Assembly (NCBI GenBank): GCA_900113385.1
Contig: FOPE01000030.1
Location: forward strand, 1-35,912
Length of the DNA stretch: 35,912 nucleotides
DNA from: Lachnospiraceae bacterium C7
GTDB taxonomy: Bacteria > Bacillota > Clostridia > Lachnospirales > Lachnospiraceae
Direction of reading: 5' to 3'
A program made the translations under genes and the position numbers. Of this stretch, positions 1-8,035 are shown piece by piece. Numbering within the stretch: position 1 is the first letter of the stretch; every line of letters starts with the position of its first letter. The notes beneath the pieces are model-generated. The model had not been told where the DNA came from. It did no database searches and worked only from the letters and a program-made list of their open reading frames with translations.

Positions 1-134
1 TCGTAATTGAGGAAAGCTGTAAGCTCCGTTGATAGCACTTCGTTTACAGCGTTTTCAAGTTCAGAACGAAAAACTTCATCAATAGATTCATTATTAAGTA
101 GAGCAGACATTAAATTTGTGCTAATATTAGTCAT
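1..134 (-). CDS. IS256-family transposase, N-terminal fragment (runs off left edge)
   Basis: The reverse strand reads from an ATG at 134 to the window edge without a stop, giving about 44 residues that begin MTNISTNLMSALLNN. The stretch IDEVFRSELENAVNEVL followed by STELTAFLNYE matches the start of IS256/IS905-type DDE transposases (family pattern: IDEFFR..LE.A.N.LL..ELSAFLGYE). An AAAGGAG lies 14 bases upstream, rather far but usable. The catalytic DDE residues would lie outside the window, so intactness cannot be judged. The terminal repeat at 222-246 sits upstream as expected. The family call comes from remembered family sequence, not a search. Confidence 0.72.
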   Translation of the reverse strand, partial: MTNISTNLMSALLNNESIDEVFRSELENAVNEVLSTELTAFLNY

Positions 135-221
135 AGGGACGAATTTCACTCCTTTAAGTTTTTTTGTTTGGTCACTTAAAATCTTAAACGAAGTTCGTTC
201 CTTTTTCTATGATTAATTTTA

Positions 222-246
222 TTTACACAAGATATTTTACACTATC
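222..246. repeat. Probable terminal inverted repeat of the IS256-family element
   Basis: Read outward to inward on the minus strand this starts GATAGTGTAAAATATCTTG and continues TGTAAA, the style of ends seen in IS256-family elements of Firmicutes. It lies about 90 bases upstream of the transposase start. The element boundary would be near 246-247. The other end and the target duplication are outside the window, so the exact boundary is inferred. Confidence 0.5.
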
Positions 247-321
247 ATTTTATGTTCTTCTTGATATGATACTATTTTATGGATTATAATATTTTTATTG
301 AAATTCAAGGGAGGAAATATA

Positions 322-1050
322 ATGTCAAAAGATTTCAAAAAAAAGTGTTCCTATATTTGGGACTATTATAAAATACATATAGCAGTTGTAATTTTTATAA
401 TTATAGTCGTTTTCAATTTAATTAGCAATTTTTTAACAAAGAAAACACCTGCTTTATATGTGGCACCAATGAATATTAGCATTAATGAATCATCAACCAA
501 TTTTTTTACTAAGAAATTTAAAGAAACAACAGATCTAAAATCAAACGAATCAATCGAGTTACAAAATTCAATCAAAATCACTGATGGTTTATCAAAAGAT
601 GCAAAAAAAACAAATGCTTCAAATATAGCAAAGCAGAATAAAAATTCAACTGAAGATACTGAATCACTGTACCAAATTAATTATAATGGGCAGATGAAAA
701 CTATGACAATGTCTCATTCTAAAACAATGGATATTGTGATTATGGATAAAGATGCTTTTTGCTCAATGGCTAATAATGGATTTTTATGTGATATTGATGA
801 GGTTTTAAGTTCAAATCTACCTAAAGAATACAGCTCATTAAAAAAGCATATTGTCTCTTCTAAAGAAGTTGATACTTTTGATGGTAAATTTTGTAATATG
901 AAATGCGGTCTTGCAGTTGACGGATTAAATAAACATTTTAAAGAATCAAAAAATAATAGTACATTATATATAGGAATAATTTGTACTTCGAAGCATAAAA
1001 AAAATGCCGCTAAATATATTGATTATATAATTAATAGTAGTACTAAATAA
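322..1050 (+). CDS. Membrane-anchored extracellular protein, unknown function (solute-binding-like C-terminus)
   Basis: The start is the ATG at 322, preceded by GGGAGGAAATATA; a TTG at 298 in the same frame lacks a ribosome site. The product has 242 residues. It has a short basic N-terminus, one membrane segment at about residues 16-38 (IHIAVVIFIIIVVFNLI) and an extracytoplasmic domain rich in Lys, Asn and Ser. The later part contains MDIVIMDKDAFCSMANNGFL and DIDEVL, resembling the 'reports as extracellular binding protein' pattern (D-hydrophobic-MD...F..LA..G...D+) seen in ABC solute-binding folds, but it is much too short for a full binding protein. I do not recognise a named family. It lies just outside the IS end and is followed by a hairpin terminator. 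It may be a decayed or specialised anchor protein. Confidence 0.75.
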   Translation: MSKDFKKKCSYIWDYYKIHIAVVIFIIIVVFNLISNFLTKKTPALYVAPMNISINESSTNFFTKKFKETTDLKSNESIELQNSIKITDGLSKDAKKTNASNIAKQNKNSTEDTESLYQINYNGQMKTMTMSHSKTMDIVIMDKDAFCSMANNGFLCDIDEVLSSNLPKEYSSLKKHIVSSKEVDTFDGKFCNMKCGLAVDGLNKHFKESKNNSTLYIGIICTSKHKKNAAKYIDYIINSSTK

Positions 1051-1055
1051 AGAAT

Positions 1056-1090
1056 AAGCTGTGGAATTATACTTCCACAGCTTATTTTCT
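1056..1090. terminator. Bidirectional hairpin terminator
   Basis: A perfect 11-bp stem (AAGCTGTGGAA with TTCCACAGCTT, loop TTATAC) is followed by ATTTTCT on plus and TTCTTTATTT-like sequence on minus. It lies between the convergent genes ending at 1050 and 1136, so it probably serves both. Confidence 0.8.
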
Positions 1091-1135
1091 AATAAATATC
1101 ATCTATACATTATACTATATTATATTTATTGGCTA

Positions 1136-1465
1136 TTACATTCTAAAATAGGATCTTGAATCAGACTTTTTTTCTAGCTTTGTTTCTTTTGCTTTGACTT
1201 GACCCGATTTTTTTTTCCCTCTACCACGTGCTTTATCTTTTTGAGCTTTTTTTCTTTTTTCTTCTATAAGTTCGCATATACGTAATAATTCAATATAACA
1301 ATCTACACGAATCTTTAAATCTTCTTCATCTAATATACGTTTACATGGCATTTTTGCAATAGTTAATTCTCTTCTTTTAATTAATACATGACGTGTATCT
1401 TTCTCCTGTAATACAATGTAGCCTCTATACAACATGCCTTCTTTTAAACTGTTGTGTCCTATCAT
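1136..1465 (-). CDS. Small basic protein of unknown function
   Basis: An ATG start is preceded by AAAGGAC at a suitable distance. The product has 109 residues. The first ~70 residues look globular, with alternating hydrophobic strands (MLYRGYIVLQEKDTRHVLI) and a likely helix (IRVDCYIELLRICELIEEKR). The last ~40 residues are a lysine/arginine-rich tail with few hydrophobics (KARGRGKKKSG). Such a tail could bind nucleic acid, but no motif supports a specific role. No membrane segment or signal peptide is visible. It is transcribed divergently from glmS across a ~700 bp AT-rich gap. Confidence 0.65.
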   Translation of the reverse strand: MIGHNSLKEGMLYRGYIVLQEKDTRHVLIKRRELTIAKMPCKRILDEEDLKIRVDCYIELLRICELIEEKRKKAQKDKARGRGKKKSGQVKAKETKLEKKSDSRSYFRM

Positions 1466-1914
1466 CTTAATATAGTGTCCTTTCGTTTCTCATATATAAT
1501 CCAAATGTTTTATATTTTCCAACCTTGTTTCCTATGCAATTAGGCAAGTATACCTGCAACTGCAATACAGTTATTAACTATATATGGTTTCGTTTTCATT
1601 TGCAAGGGAATTTGGAATTCTTAATATTTTTTTTATAATTATAAATTATATTTTCTCTAGATTTGATACGGTTTTTTTAATATTTTTACCCTATTTTACA
1701 TAAACACATATTTAAATATTTTTTTATAAATGCTATTTTATTGTTACATTTCACCTATTTTTTTTTAATAAAACTCATTTTTAGAGTTGTTTTGTAAAAA
1801 AGTTCTTTTTTTATTTTTAAAGTTATCATTTTATTATATATATTTTTTCAAAAAATTGTGGTAAAATATCATAGTTCGGTTTTGGAGGAAATCGAATTTT
1901 GAAAAGTTAAAAAC
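1466..1914. other. AT-rich gap between divergent genes
   Basis: This stretch has no coding signal on either strand. It holds the leader of the 109-residue protein, whose possible promoter on minus is TTGGAA-17-TTATAT near 1495-1525, and long T/A tracts at 1620-1860 before the glmS leader. A near-palindrome GCAAGTATACCTGC occurs near 1545-1559. The glmS promoter must lie here, but AT-richness prevents a clear choice; TAAAAT near 1863-1868 is a possible -10. Confidence 0.5.
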
Positions 1915-2053
1915 TTTAGCGCCATGTGCCATTAAGTTGGCTAACGAGGTTTCAAGTTATCGAACTTTCGGCGGATGCTTGAACGTTTTGTACGGAAACG
2001 CATGCAGTAACAAATAAAAGGGTAACCTTCAACAAAAAACTGTAGCCGTACAT
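1915..2053 (+). ncRNA. glmS ribozyme: glmS ribozyme/riboswitch (GlcN6P-activated self-cleaving leader)
   Basis: The core signatures are present in order: AGCGCC at 1918-1923, ACGAGG at 1944-1949, TATCGAACTTTCGGCGGATGC at 1958-1978 (also written ATCGAA then TTTCGGCGGATGC), and a distal stem TGTACGG (1989-1995) with CCGTACA (2046-2052). Family knowledge places cleavage just before GCGCC, between A1918 and G1919. The ribozyme uses glucosamine-6-phosphate as cofactor, and cleavage leads to decay of the downstream mRNA. The glmS gene follows directly, so this is product feedback on GlmS synthesis. Exact outer limits are estimates. Confidence 0.95.
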
Positions 2054-2057
2054 TTTT

Positions 2058-2102
2058 AAATTCTGAATTATTATATCCTATATAATATACATTTCAGAAT
2101 TT
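2058..2102 (+). promoter_or_regulatory. Long AU-rich hairpin between glmS ribozyme and ribosome site
   Basis: AAATTCTGAA at 2058-2067 pairs with TTCAGAATTT at 2093-2102. Inside it, ATTATAT and ATATAAT pair around CCT. The result is about 17 stacked pairs, lying after the ribozyme and ~50 bases before the glmS ribosome site. No U-run follows, so it is not a classical terminator. A role in stability of the cleaved mRNA is only inference. Confidence 0.55.
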
Positions 2103-2167
2103 GTGTGGTTATGCGCACATTGACAATTTTACAATATATTTTTAAGTTTAAAAGGAGATTTTTTAAC

Positions 2168-3985
2168 ATGTGTGGAATTATAGGTTTTACTGGTCATAAA
2201 GAGGCCCAAGATATTTTATTAGATGGACTTGCAAAGCTCGAGTATCGTGGATACGATAGCGCCGGTATCGCTTTTTTCAAAGATAATGGTGGACACATTT
2301 CTATCAGAAAAACTGCCGGAAAAGTAAATGATTTAAGAGCTATTTGTGACGATGATAATACATCAACATGTGGAATCGGTCATACAAGATGGGCAACTCA
2401 CGGTGGTGTAACAAACGCTAATGCTCATCCTCATAAAGTAGGTAAAGTAACTTTAATTCACAATGGTATTATCGAAAACTACCATGAATTAATTGAAAAA
2501 TATAACCTTTCTGATTCTCTTGTTTCAGAAACAGATACTGAAGTAGCTGCTGCATTATTTAACAAAATGTTTGATGGTGATCCAATCGCAACTATCAAAA
2601 AGACTGTACCTCTTTTCAAAGGTTCTTTCGCATTTTGTATTATGTTTAAAGAGAACCCTGGAAAAGTATTTGCAGTACGTAATGTAAGCCCAATGGTTGC
2701 AACAAACACTGATGCTGGATCATTTGTTGCTTCTGATTTAACTGCTTTCATCAACTTCTCTAAACGTTATTTTATTGTTCCAGAGTATACAATTCTTACA
2801 ATGGAAGAAGATAAAATTAGTTTACAGGATTTAGAGGGTAATAATGTTGAGCCTGAATACTTAGAAGTTAACTGGGATATCTCAGCTGCTGAAAAAGAAG
2901 GCTATCCTCACTACATGATTAAAGAAATTCATGAACAGCCTCGTGCTATTACAAGAACAATTAGTCCAAGAATCAAAGATTCTTTACCTAACTTTGAAGA
3001 TGATAACATTCCAGATTCTTTCTTTGAAAATTGTTCAGATATTACTGTAATTGCTTGTGGTACTGCTATGTATGCTGGAAATGTTGGTAAAACATTTATC
3101 CAGAATGCTTTAGGTGTACCAGTAAACGTTGCTATCGCTTCTGAATTTAGATATGAAAGACCAGTTTTAAATGAGAACTCTATGGTTATCGTTGTATCTC
3201 AGTCAGGTGAAACAATTGATACTCTTGAAGCACTTAGATTAGCTAAAAAATACACTAACAAAACTCTTGCTGTTGTTAACGTTAAAGGTTCAACTATCGC
3301 TAGAGAAAGTAATTATGTTTTATATACTCACGCTGGTCCTGAAATTGCTGTTGCAAGTACAAAAGCATACACTGTTCAAGTTGCTAGTATGTACCTTCTC
3401 GGTTGTAAATTAGGATTAGTTACTAATAAACTTTCTGTTGAGAAAGCAAAAGAATTCATGAACAACTTAAAGAAAGTTCCAGATATGATTAAAGCTGTTC
3501 TTACTCAAGAAGATAAAGTTGCTGAGTTAACAAAACGTATGACTAACTCAACAAATGCTTTCTTTATTGGTAGAGGTTTAGATTATACTTTATCTATGGA
3601 AGGTGCTTTAAAATTAAAAGAAATTTCATACATCCACGCTGAAGCTTATGCTGCTGGTGAATTAAAACACGGAACTATTGCTTTAATTAGTGAAGGTGTA
3701 CCTGTTATTGCTATTGCAACTCAAGATCACGTATATAGCAAAGTTATTTCAAACATCCGCGAAGTTAAAGCTAGAGGTGCTTATGTAATCTTATTAAGTA
3801 AGGATGAAAAAATTACAGATAAAACAGTTTGTGATGTACATATTAACATTCCTCCTGTTGCTGATGAATTTACTATTTTTGAATCAGTTATCATCCTTCA
3901 AATGATTGCTTACTATACATCTACTGGCCGTGGTGTAAATCCTGATCAACCACGTAACTTAGCTAAATCAGTTACTGTAGAATAA
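2168..3985 (+). CDS. glmS: Glutamine-fructose-6-phosphate aminotransferase (isomerizing)
   Basis: GlmS makes glucosamine-6-phosphate from fructose-6-phosphate and glutamine, the first step toward UDP-GlcNAc for peptidoglycan. The frame stays open upstream to 2105, but the true start is the ATG at 2168. It follows AAAAGGAGA and gives MCGIIGF, where Cys2 is the catalytic N-terminal nucleophile after Met removal. The product has 605 residues, normal for the family. The class II glutaminase domain spans about 1-220 (YRGYDSAG, GHTRWATHGG, HNGIIENY). Two SIS domains follow (TVIACGTAMYAG, VVSQSGETIDT; then FIGRGLDYTLSMEGALKLKE). The protein ends in the conserved LAKSVTVE. It is controlled by the upstream glmS ribozyme. 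Confidence 0.98.
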   Translation: MCGIIGFTGHKEAQDILLDGLAKLEYRGYDSAGIAFFKDNGGHISIRKTAGKVNDLRAICDDDNTSTCGIGHTRWATHGGVTNANAHPHKVGKVTLIHNGIIENYHELIEKYNLSDSLVSETDTEVAAALFNKMFDGDPIATIKKTVPLFKGSFAFCIMFKENPGKVFAVRNVSPMVATNTDAGSFVASDLTAFINFSKRYFIVPEYTILTMEEDKISLQDLEGNNVEPEYLEVNWDISAAEKEGYPHYMIKEIHEQPRAITRTISPRIKDSLPNFEDDNIPDSFFENCSDITVIACGTAMYAGNVGKTFIQNALGVPVNVAIASEFRYERPVLNENSMVIVVSQSGETIDTLEALRLAKKYTNKTLAVVNVKGSTIARESNYVLYTHAGPEIAVASTKAYTVQVASMYLLGCKLGLVTNKLSVEKAKEFMNNLKKVPDMIKAVLTQEDKVAELTKRMTNSTNAFFIGRGLDYTLSMEGALKLKEISYIHAEAYAAGELKHGTIALISEGVPVIAIATQDHVYSKVISNIREVKARGAYVILLSKDEKITDKTVCDVHINIPPVADEFTIFESVIILQMIAYYTSTGRGVNPDQPRNLAKSVTVE

Positions 3986-4047
3986 TATTATATTTATTTT
4001 ATTATATTTATGACAGTAGCTCAAAATATAAGTTAATTTGCAAATTT

Positions 4048-4087
4048 AAAAGCCATATCAATTTTAATAATTGATATGGCTTTTTTA
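4048..4087. terminator. Bidirectional terminator between glmS and aroD
   Basis: AAAAGCCATATCAATT pairs with AATTGATATGGCTTTT around a short TTAATA-type loop. It is flanked by A-runs on one side and T-runs on the other, so it works for both convergent genes. Confidence 0.9.
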
Positions 4088-4095
4088 ATACATTA

Positions 4096-4863
4096 TTAAT
4101 ATATTACATTCATTATTTTTTCCAATTTTTCAACTTCAATTTGACCTGGGGCACTTTCTTTTCTAACTGTTCCAAATGTAAGTGACGAACCAAATACACC
4201 TCCAGCTATTCTAGATATAACTCCCAATTTTCCCATTGAAATTGTAATAAGCGGTATATTAGGATATTTACTTTTAACTCTATATGTCAATTCAAAAATT
4301 TTTAACACATCTTCTGCATTCAATGGCATTACCGCTATCTTTACAGCATCTGCTTTTAACGAAAACATCTCTATAAATATGTTTTCTAAAATATCTATAT
4401 TAGGAGTTTCATTAAATTCGTGATGTGAAATTATGACTTTTTTATTCTTCTTTCGCAAAAAATCAATTTCTTTTTTTACATTTTCAACACTGAAACATTC
4501 TACATCTATAAAATCAACTATCGAAAACTCCGTTGCTACACTATGGATTTCCTTAATCTGATCATCTGTTAATTCTACCATTCCGCCCTGCGGTTTTGTG
4601 CGCAAAGTATATATAAACATTATATTTTCCATAAATGGTTCTATATCTCTTAACACTTCTCTTATAGCGTTAGGACTTTCTAAGCCTTCAAATGCATCTA
4701 GGCGCCATTCAATGGCCTCAATTCCTTTTTCTGCACATTCTTGCACTTGTCCTACTATTTCTTCTTTTGTATCCCCCATAATAGGAACACACACTATTGG
4801 TTTTTCTCTTTTCTGTTCTAGAAATTCTTTAACCACCCTTTTTTCTATATTATTTTTATTCAT
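4096..4863 (-). CDS. aroD: 3-dehydroquinate dehydratase, type I
   Basis: AroD dehydrates 3-dehydroquinate to 3-dehydroshikimate in the shikimate pathway through a Schiff base. The product has 255 residues, typical of the class I TIM-barrel enzyme. Visible active-site landmarks are EWRLDAFE at 52-59, YTLRTKPQGG at 85-94, SHHEFNETP (His148 equivalent to the catalytic His) and VKIAVMP, whose Lys175 is the likely Schiff-base lysine. SMGKLGVISRI and FGSSLTFGTV with SAPGQI are the usual C-terminal signatures. The ATG start has GGAG about 11 bases upstream. It lies 35 bases after the NUDIX gene and is probably co-transcribed with it, ending at the terminator shared with glmS. Confidence 0.96.
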   Translation of the reverse strand: MNKNNIEKRVVKEFLEQKREKPIVCVPIMGDTKEEIVGQVQECAEKGIEAIEWRLDAFEGLESPNAIREVLRDIEPFMENIMFIYTLRTKPQGGMVELTDDQIKEIHSVATEFSIVDFIDVECFSVENVKKEIDFLRKKNKKVIISHHEFNETPNIDILENIFIEMFSLKADAVKIAVMPLNAEDVLKIFELTYRVKSKYPNIPLITISMGKLGVISRIAGGVFGSSLTFGTVRKESAPGQIEVEKLEKIMNVIY

Positions 4864-4898
4864 AATTGCTTTGGCTCCATTCTTTCTTATCTTTCATT

Positions 4899-5456
4899 TT
4901 AATGGTTTTTATTTTTATTAATTAAGTTTTTATATGCCATTATTCCTGAAACTGTTTTGGAATCTTGGATTATTCCATCATAAATCATTTCACATAATTT
5001 GTCTACTGAATATATTTCTATGTTAATAGCCTCTTCTGGATCTAAATGCTGTTTTCCTTTTTTATATACATTCTTCGCTAAATATACATCGATAAATTCA
5101 TTGCAAAAAGCAACTGTAGATTTCAATTTTAATAACGGTACAATTTCATCACTAGTATACCCTGTTTCCTCTTCTAATTCTCTTTTTGCTGTAATTAATG
5201 TATCTTCCGTATTGCTATCACGACATCCTGCTGGTAATTCTATAGTTTCTCTGTCTAATGCAGGTCGATACTGTCTAACCATTATAACTTGCTGATCTTC
5301 TGTTACTGCTACTACACATGCTGCTCCTTTTCTATGCGATACAAAATCCCAATTTTGTCGAGTTCCATCAGGCAATTCCATTGTATCGCTATATATATCT
5401 AGTATGGACCCTGCGTATACTAATTTTCTCTCTACTCTCTTTATCTTTCTTTCCAT
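4899..5456 (-). CDS. NUDIX hydrolase, ADP-ribose pyrophosphatase type
   Basis: The product has 185 residues. The NUDIX helix reads PAGCRDSNTEDTLITAKREL then EEETGY: the Glu, the REL and the EExG are all in place. The glycine lies six rather than five residues before the Glu, a variation known from some ADP-ribose pyrophosphatases. The fold (VYAGSILDIYSDTMELPDG at the N-terminus; VVMVRQYRPALDRETIELPAG) is that of the NudF/YqkG group, which splits ADP-ribose into AMP and ribose-5-phosphate using metal ions. The exact substrate is inferred from the family. The ATG is preceded by AAAGGAC. It lies upstream of aroD in the same direction, with no obvious functional link. Confidence 0.88.
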   Translation of the reverse strand: MERKIKRVERKLVYAGSILDIYSDTMELPDGTRQNWDFVSHRKGAACVVAVTEDQQVIMVRQYRPALDRETIELPAGCRDSNTEDTLITAKRELEEETGYTSDEIVPLLKLKSTVAFCNEFIDVYLAKNVYKKGKQHLDPEEAINIEIYSVDKLCEMIYDGIIQDSKTVSGIMAYKNLINKNKNH

Positions 5457-5676
5457 AATGATTATGTCCTTTCATTTGAGTCTTATCGTTTTTGTGAATC
5501 ATTTATTCTTAAAGCATATTTTATATACATTTATACACGTTATACTTTGACATTATATTATTATTGTCTATGATTATTAATTGCAATTATTGCTCACATT
5601 TATTAAGTATGTGTTTATTAAATAATTTTACTTTTCTAAATTTCTTCTCCATTATAGCAAATTAATAAGCTTAAAT

Positions 5677-5707
5677 CAAAAAATGCCAGTGGACTACGTC
5701 CACTGGC
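5677..5707 (-). terminator. Terminator downstream of rny
   Basis: A perfect 10-bp stem, GCCAGTGGAC with GTCCACTGGC around TAC, lies 15 bases past the rny stop. On the minus strand it is followed by ATTTTTTGA. The rest of the gap 5457-5676 is AT-rich with no gene or clear promoter that I can defend. Confidence 0.9.
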
Positions 5708-5721
5708 TTATTTTATTACTT

Positions 5722-7263
5722 TTACTTTGCATAATCGGTGACTCTTGATTCGCGAATAACATTAACCTTAATCTGACCTGGATATTCTAATTCATTTTCA
5801 ATCTGTTTAGAAATATCACGAGCCATAAGCACCATATCTGCATCGCTTACCTGTTCAGGAACTACCATAATTCTAATCTCTCTACCCGCTTGAATAGCAA
5901 AAGATTTCTCTATACCCTTATAACCATTTGCAATATCCTCTAATTGTTTCAATCTATTAGAGTAAGTCTCTATAGTTTCACGTCTTGCACCAGGTCTAGC
6001 TGCACTAATAGTATCAGCTGCCTGTACTAAACATGCTATAAGTGACTCTGGCTCAACATCCCCATGATGAGCTTCTACTGCATTTATAACTAATGCTGAC
6101 TCCTTGTACTTTCTACAAAGTTCAGCACCTAACTGTACATGTGAGCCTTCCATTTCGTGATCTACGGCCTTACCGATATCATGAAGAAGTCCTGCTCTTT
6201 TAGCCAATCGTACATCTTCTCCAATCTCTGATGCTAACAATCCCGCTAATTGCGCAACTTCAATTGAATGTTTTAAAGCATTTTGTCCATAACTTGTTCT
6301 AAACTTCATCTTACCTAAAAGTTTAACAAGTTCTGGATGAATTCCATGCACTCCTACTTCGAGAACTGCATTTTCACCAGCTTCGTGAATTATTTGGTTA
6401 ACTTCTTTTTTAGCCTTGTCAACCATTTCTTCAATTCTCGCTGGATGAATACGTCCATCTACAATCAATTTTTCAAGTGCAATACGTGCTACTTCTCTTC
6501 TGATAGGATCGAACGCAGATAGAATTACTGCTTCTGGAGTATCATCTATAATCAAATCTACACCTGTCATTGTCTCAAGAGTTCTGATATTTCTTCCCTC
6601 TCTACCAATAATTCTACCTTTCATTTCATCATTAGGCAACTGTACTACTGAAATAGTTGTCTCTGCAACATGATCAGCTGCACATTTTTGAATAGCTGTT
6701 ACAACATATTCTTTAGCCTTTTTTCTAGCTTCTTCCTTTGCTTGTGTTTCCATTTCCTTGATCATCTTAGCTGTATCAAGTTTAACGTCTTCTTCAATGG
6801 TTTTTAAGAGATAGTCCTTTGCTTGTTCGGAGGTTAATCCAGAGATTCTTTCAAGTTCCTGTAGTCTTTGTTCGTTGAGTCTAGCAACCTCAGCTTCACG
6901 CTTAGATAACTGTTCTTCCTTTGCTGAAAAGCTTTGTTCGCGTCTCTCCATTGTTTCAATCTTTTTGTCAAGATTTTCTTCTTTTTGGTTGATTCTACGC
7001 TCGTTTCTAGAAATTTCTGATCTACGTTCTCTAATTTCTTTGTCAAGTTCATTCTTAGTTCTAATAGACTCTTCCTTAACTTCTAGCATAGCTTCTCGCT
7101 TTTTATCTTCAGACGTCTTTACTGCATTATCTATGATATTACGGGCCTTATCTTCAGCCTTACTTATCTTTGAATCTGCCACTTTTGTCTGATATGCAGA
7201 TGAAATAATCCAAACTGCTATTCCTGCTACTACTGCAGTTATAATTGGAATAACAAACGGCAC
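5722..7263 (-). CDS. rny: Ribonuclease Y
   Basis: RNase Y is the membrane-tethered endoribonuclease that starts bulk mRNA decay in many Firmicutes. The product has 513 residues. It has an N-terminal membrane helix ([18 protein letters not shown]), then a long charged coiled coil to about residue 190. A KH domain follows with [19 protein letters not shown]. The HD domain contains [10 protein letters not shown] and the metal-binding [12 protein letters not shown], with AHHGDVEP further on. The start is GTG at 7263, preceded by AAAGGAGG seven bases upstream; no suitable ATG is near the conserved membrane helix. The ribosome site sits in a small inverted repeat, AGGAG-GTG-CTCCT, that may weaken initiation. 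Confidence 0.97.
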   Translation of the reverse strand: MPFVIPIITAVVAGIAVWIISSAYQTKVADSKISKAEDKARNIIDNAVKTSEDKKREAMLEVKEESIRTKNELDKEIRERRSEISRNERRINQKEENLDKKIETMERREQSFSAKEEQLSKREAEVARLNEQRLQELERISGLTSEQAKDYLLKTIEEDVKLDTAKMIKEMETQAKEEARKKAKEYVVTAIQKCAADHVAETTISVVQLPNDEMKGRIIGREGRNIRTLETMTGVDLIIDDTPEAVILSAFDPIRREVARIALEKLIVDGRIHPARIEEMVDKAKKEVNQIIHEAGENAVLEVGVHGIHPELVKLLGKMKFRTSYGQNALKHSIEVAQLAGLLASEIGEDVRLAKRAGLLHDIGKAVDHEMEGSHVQLGAELCRKYKESALVINAVEAHHGDVEPESLIACLVQAADTISAARPGARRETIETYSNRLKQLEDIANGYKGIEKSFAIQAGREIRIMVVPEQVSDADMVLMARDISKQIENELEYPGQIKVNVIRESRVTDYAK

Positions 7264-7411
7264 AGGAGCACCTCCTTTATTAAATTTTCATTGTACATAT
7301 AACAAAATATAACTTTTCAATGTCATAATTTACAACACTTAAATTTTATCCTTTTTGTACAGATATGTCAAGCAAATAGAGATTTTCCGTGAAAAAATTG
7401 TAAAATTTTAA

Positions 7412-8035
7412 TCAATCATAAAAGTCTGACTTATATTTCATCTGTCTTAGAATATCTGAGCTTTTAAAACCTCTTCTTAATAAAAACGAATACACTCTTT
7501 TAAATTCTTTTTGATCAGCATTTTCATAATCAAATTTCTTCTTTTCAAGTAACTTGCGTATCTGAGAATCTTCATCAGCTTCATATTCTTCTTCTAAAGA
7601 AAACTCAATAGTTTCTCTGTCTATCCCTTTAGACATTAAATCCATAAACAATTTTTGCTTACTTTTACAATTTTGGTGTCCATTTATGTAGTTTCTAGCG
7701 TATCTTTCATCATCTAAATAATGAAATTTATACAGATAATCTACTGCAATTTGTATGCAATCATCTGGATAGCCATTTTGTTTAAGTTTATCTCTAACTT
7801 GCTTCTCTGTTCTATCCATTTTTTCTAAAAGATGCATAGCTCTCTTCGTAGCTCTCTTTCCTAACACCTTTTGAATTAACTCATCGTATTCGTCTTCTGG
7901 CATAAATCTGCCTTCAACTAAATCGAATTTTCTTATCTCGCCATTATAAACGGCTGCTGTAACACCGTTATCAAACTTAACATTTGACTTAGTTTTTCCA
8001 GCAGCCACTATTTTTACAATTTGAATTTCATTCAT
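7412..8035 (-). CDS. recX: Regulatory protein RecX
   Basis: RecX binds RecA filaments and limits RecA activity. The product has 207 residues. RecX three-helix repeats can be seen: KRAMHLLEKMDRTEKQVRDKL, then YPDDCIQIAVDYLYKFHYLDDERYARNYI (the DDERYA motif is typical), then a third repeat ending FLLRRGFKSSDILRQMKY. The ATG overlaps the recA stop by one base (TAATG), so the two are translationally coupled in one operon. No terminator is obvious in the 148-base gap before rny. Confidence 0.92.
   Translation of the reverse strand: MNEIQIVKIVAAGKTKSNVKFDNGVTAAVYNGEIRKFDLVEGRFMPEDEYDELIQKVLGKRATKRAMHLLEKMDRTEKQVRDKLKQNGYPDDCIQIAVDYLYKFHYLDDERYARNYINGHQNCKSKQKLFMDLMSKGIDRETIEFSLEEEYEADEDSQIRKLLEKKKFDYENADQKEFKRVYSFLLRRGFKSSDILRQMKYKSDFYD

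Noticed and set aside
7-216. Open frame of 69 codons on plus at the left edge
   Set aside because: It is the antisense shadow of the IS256-type transposase start and of its untranslated end; it has no ribosome site.
5180-5260. One-residue insertion in the NUDIX box as a broken enzyme
   Set aside because: A glycine six residues before the Glu is known in some ADP-ribose pyrophosphatases, and all catalytic Glu residues are present.
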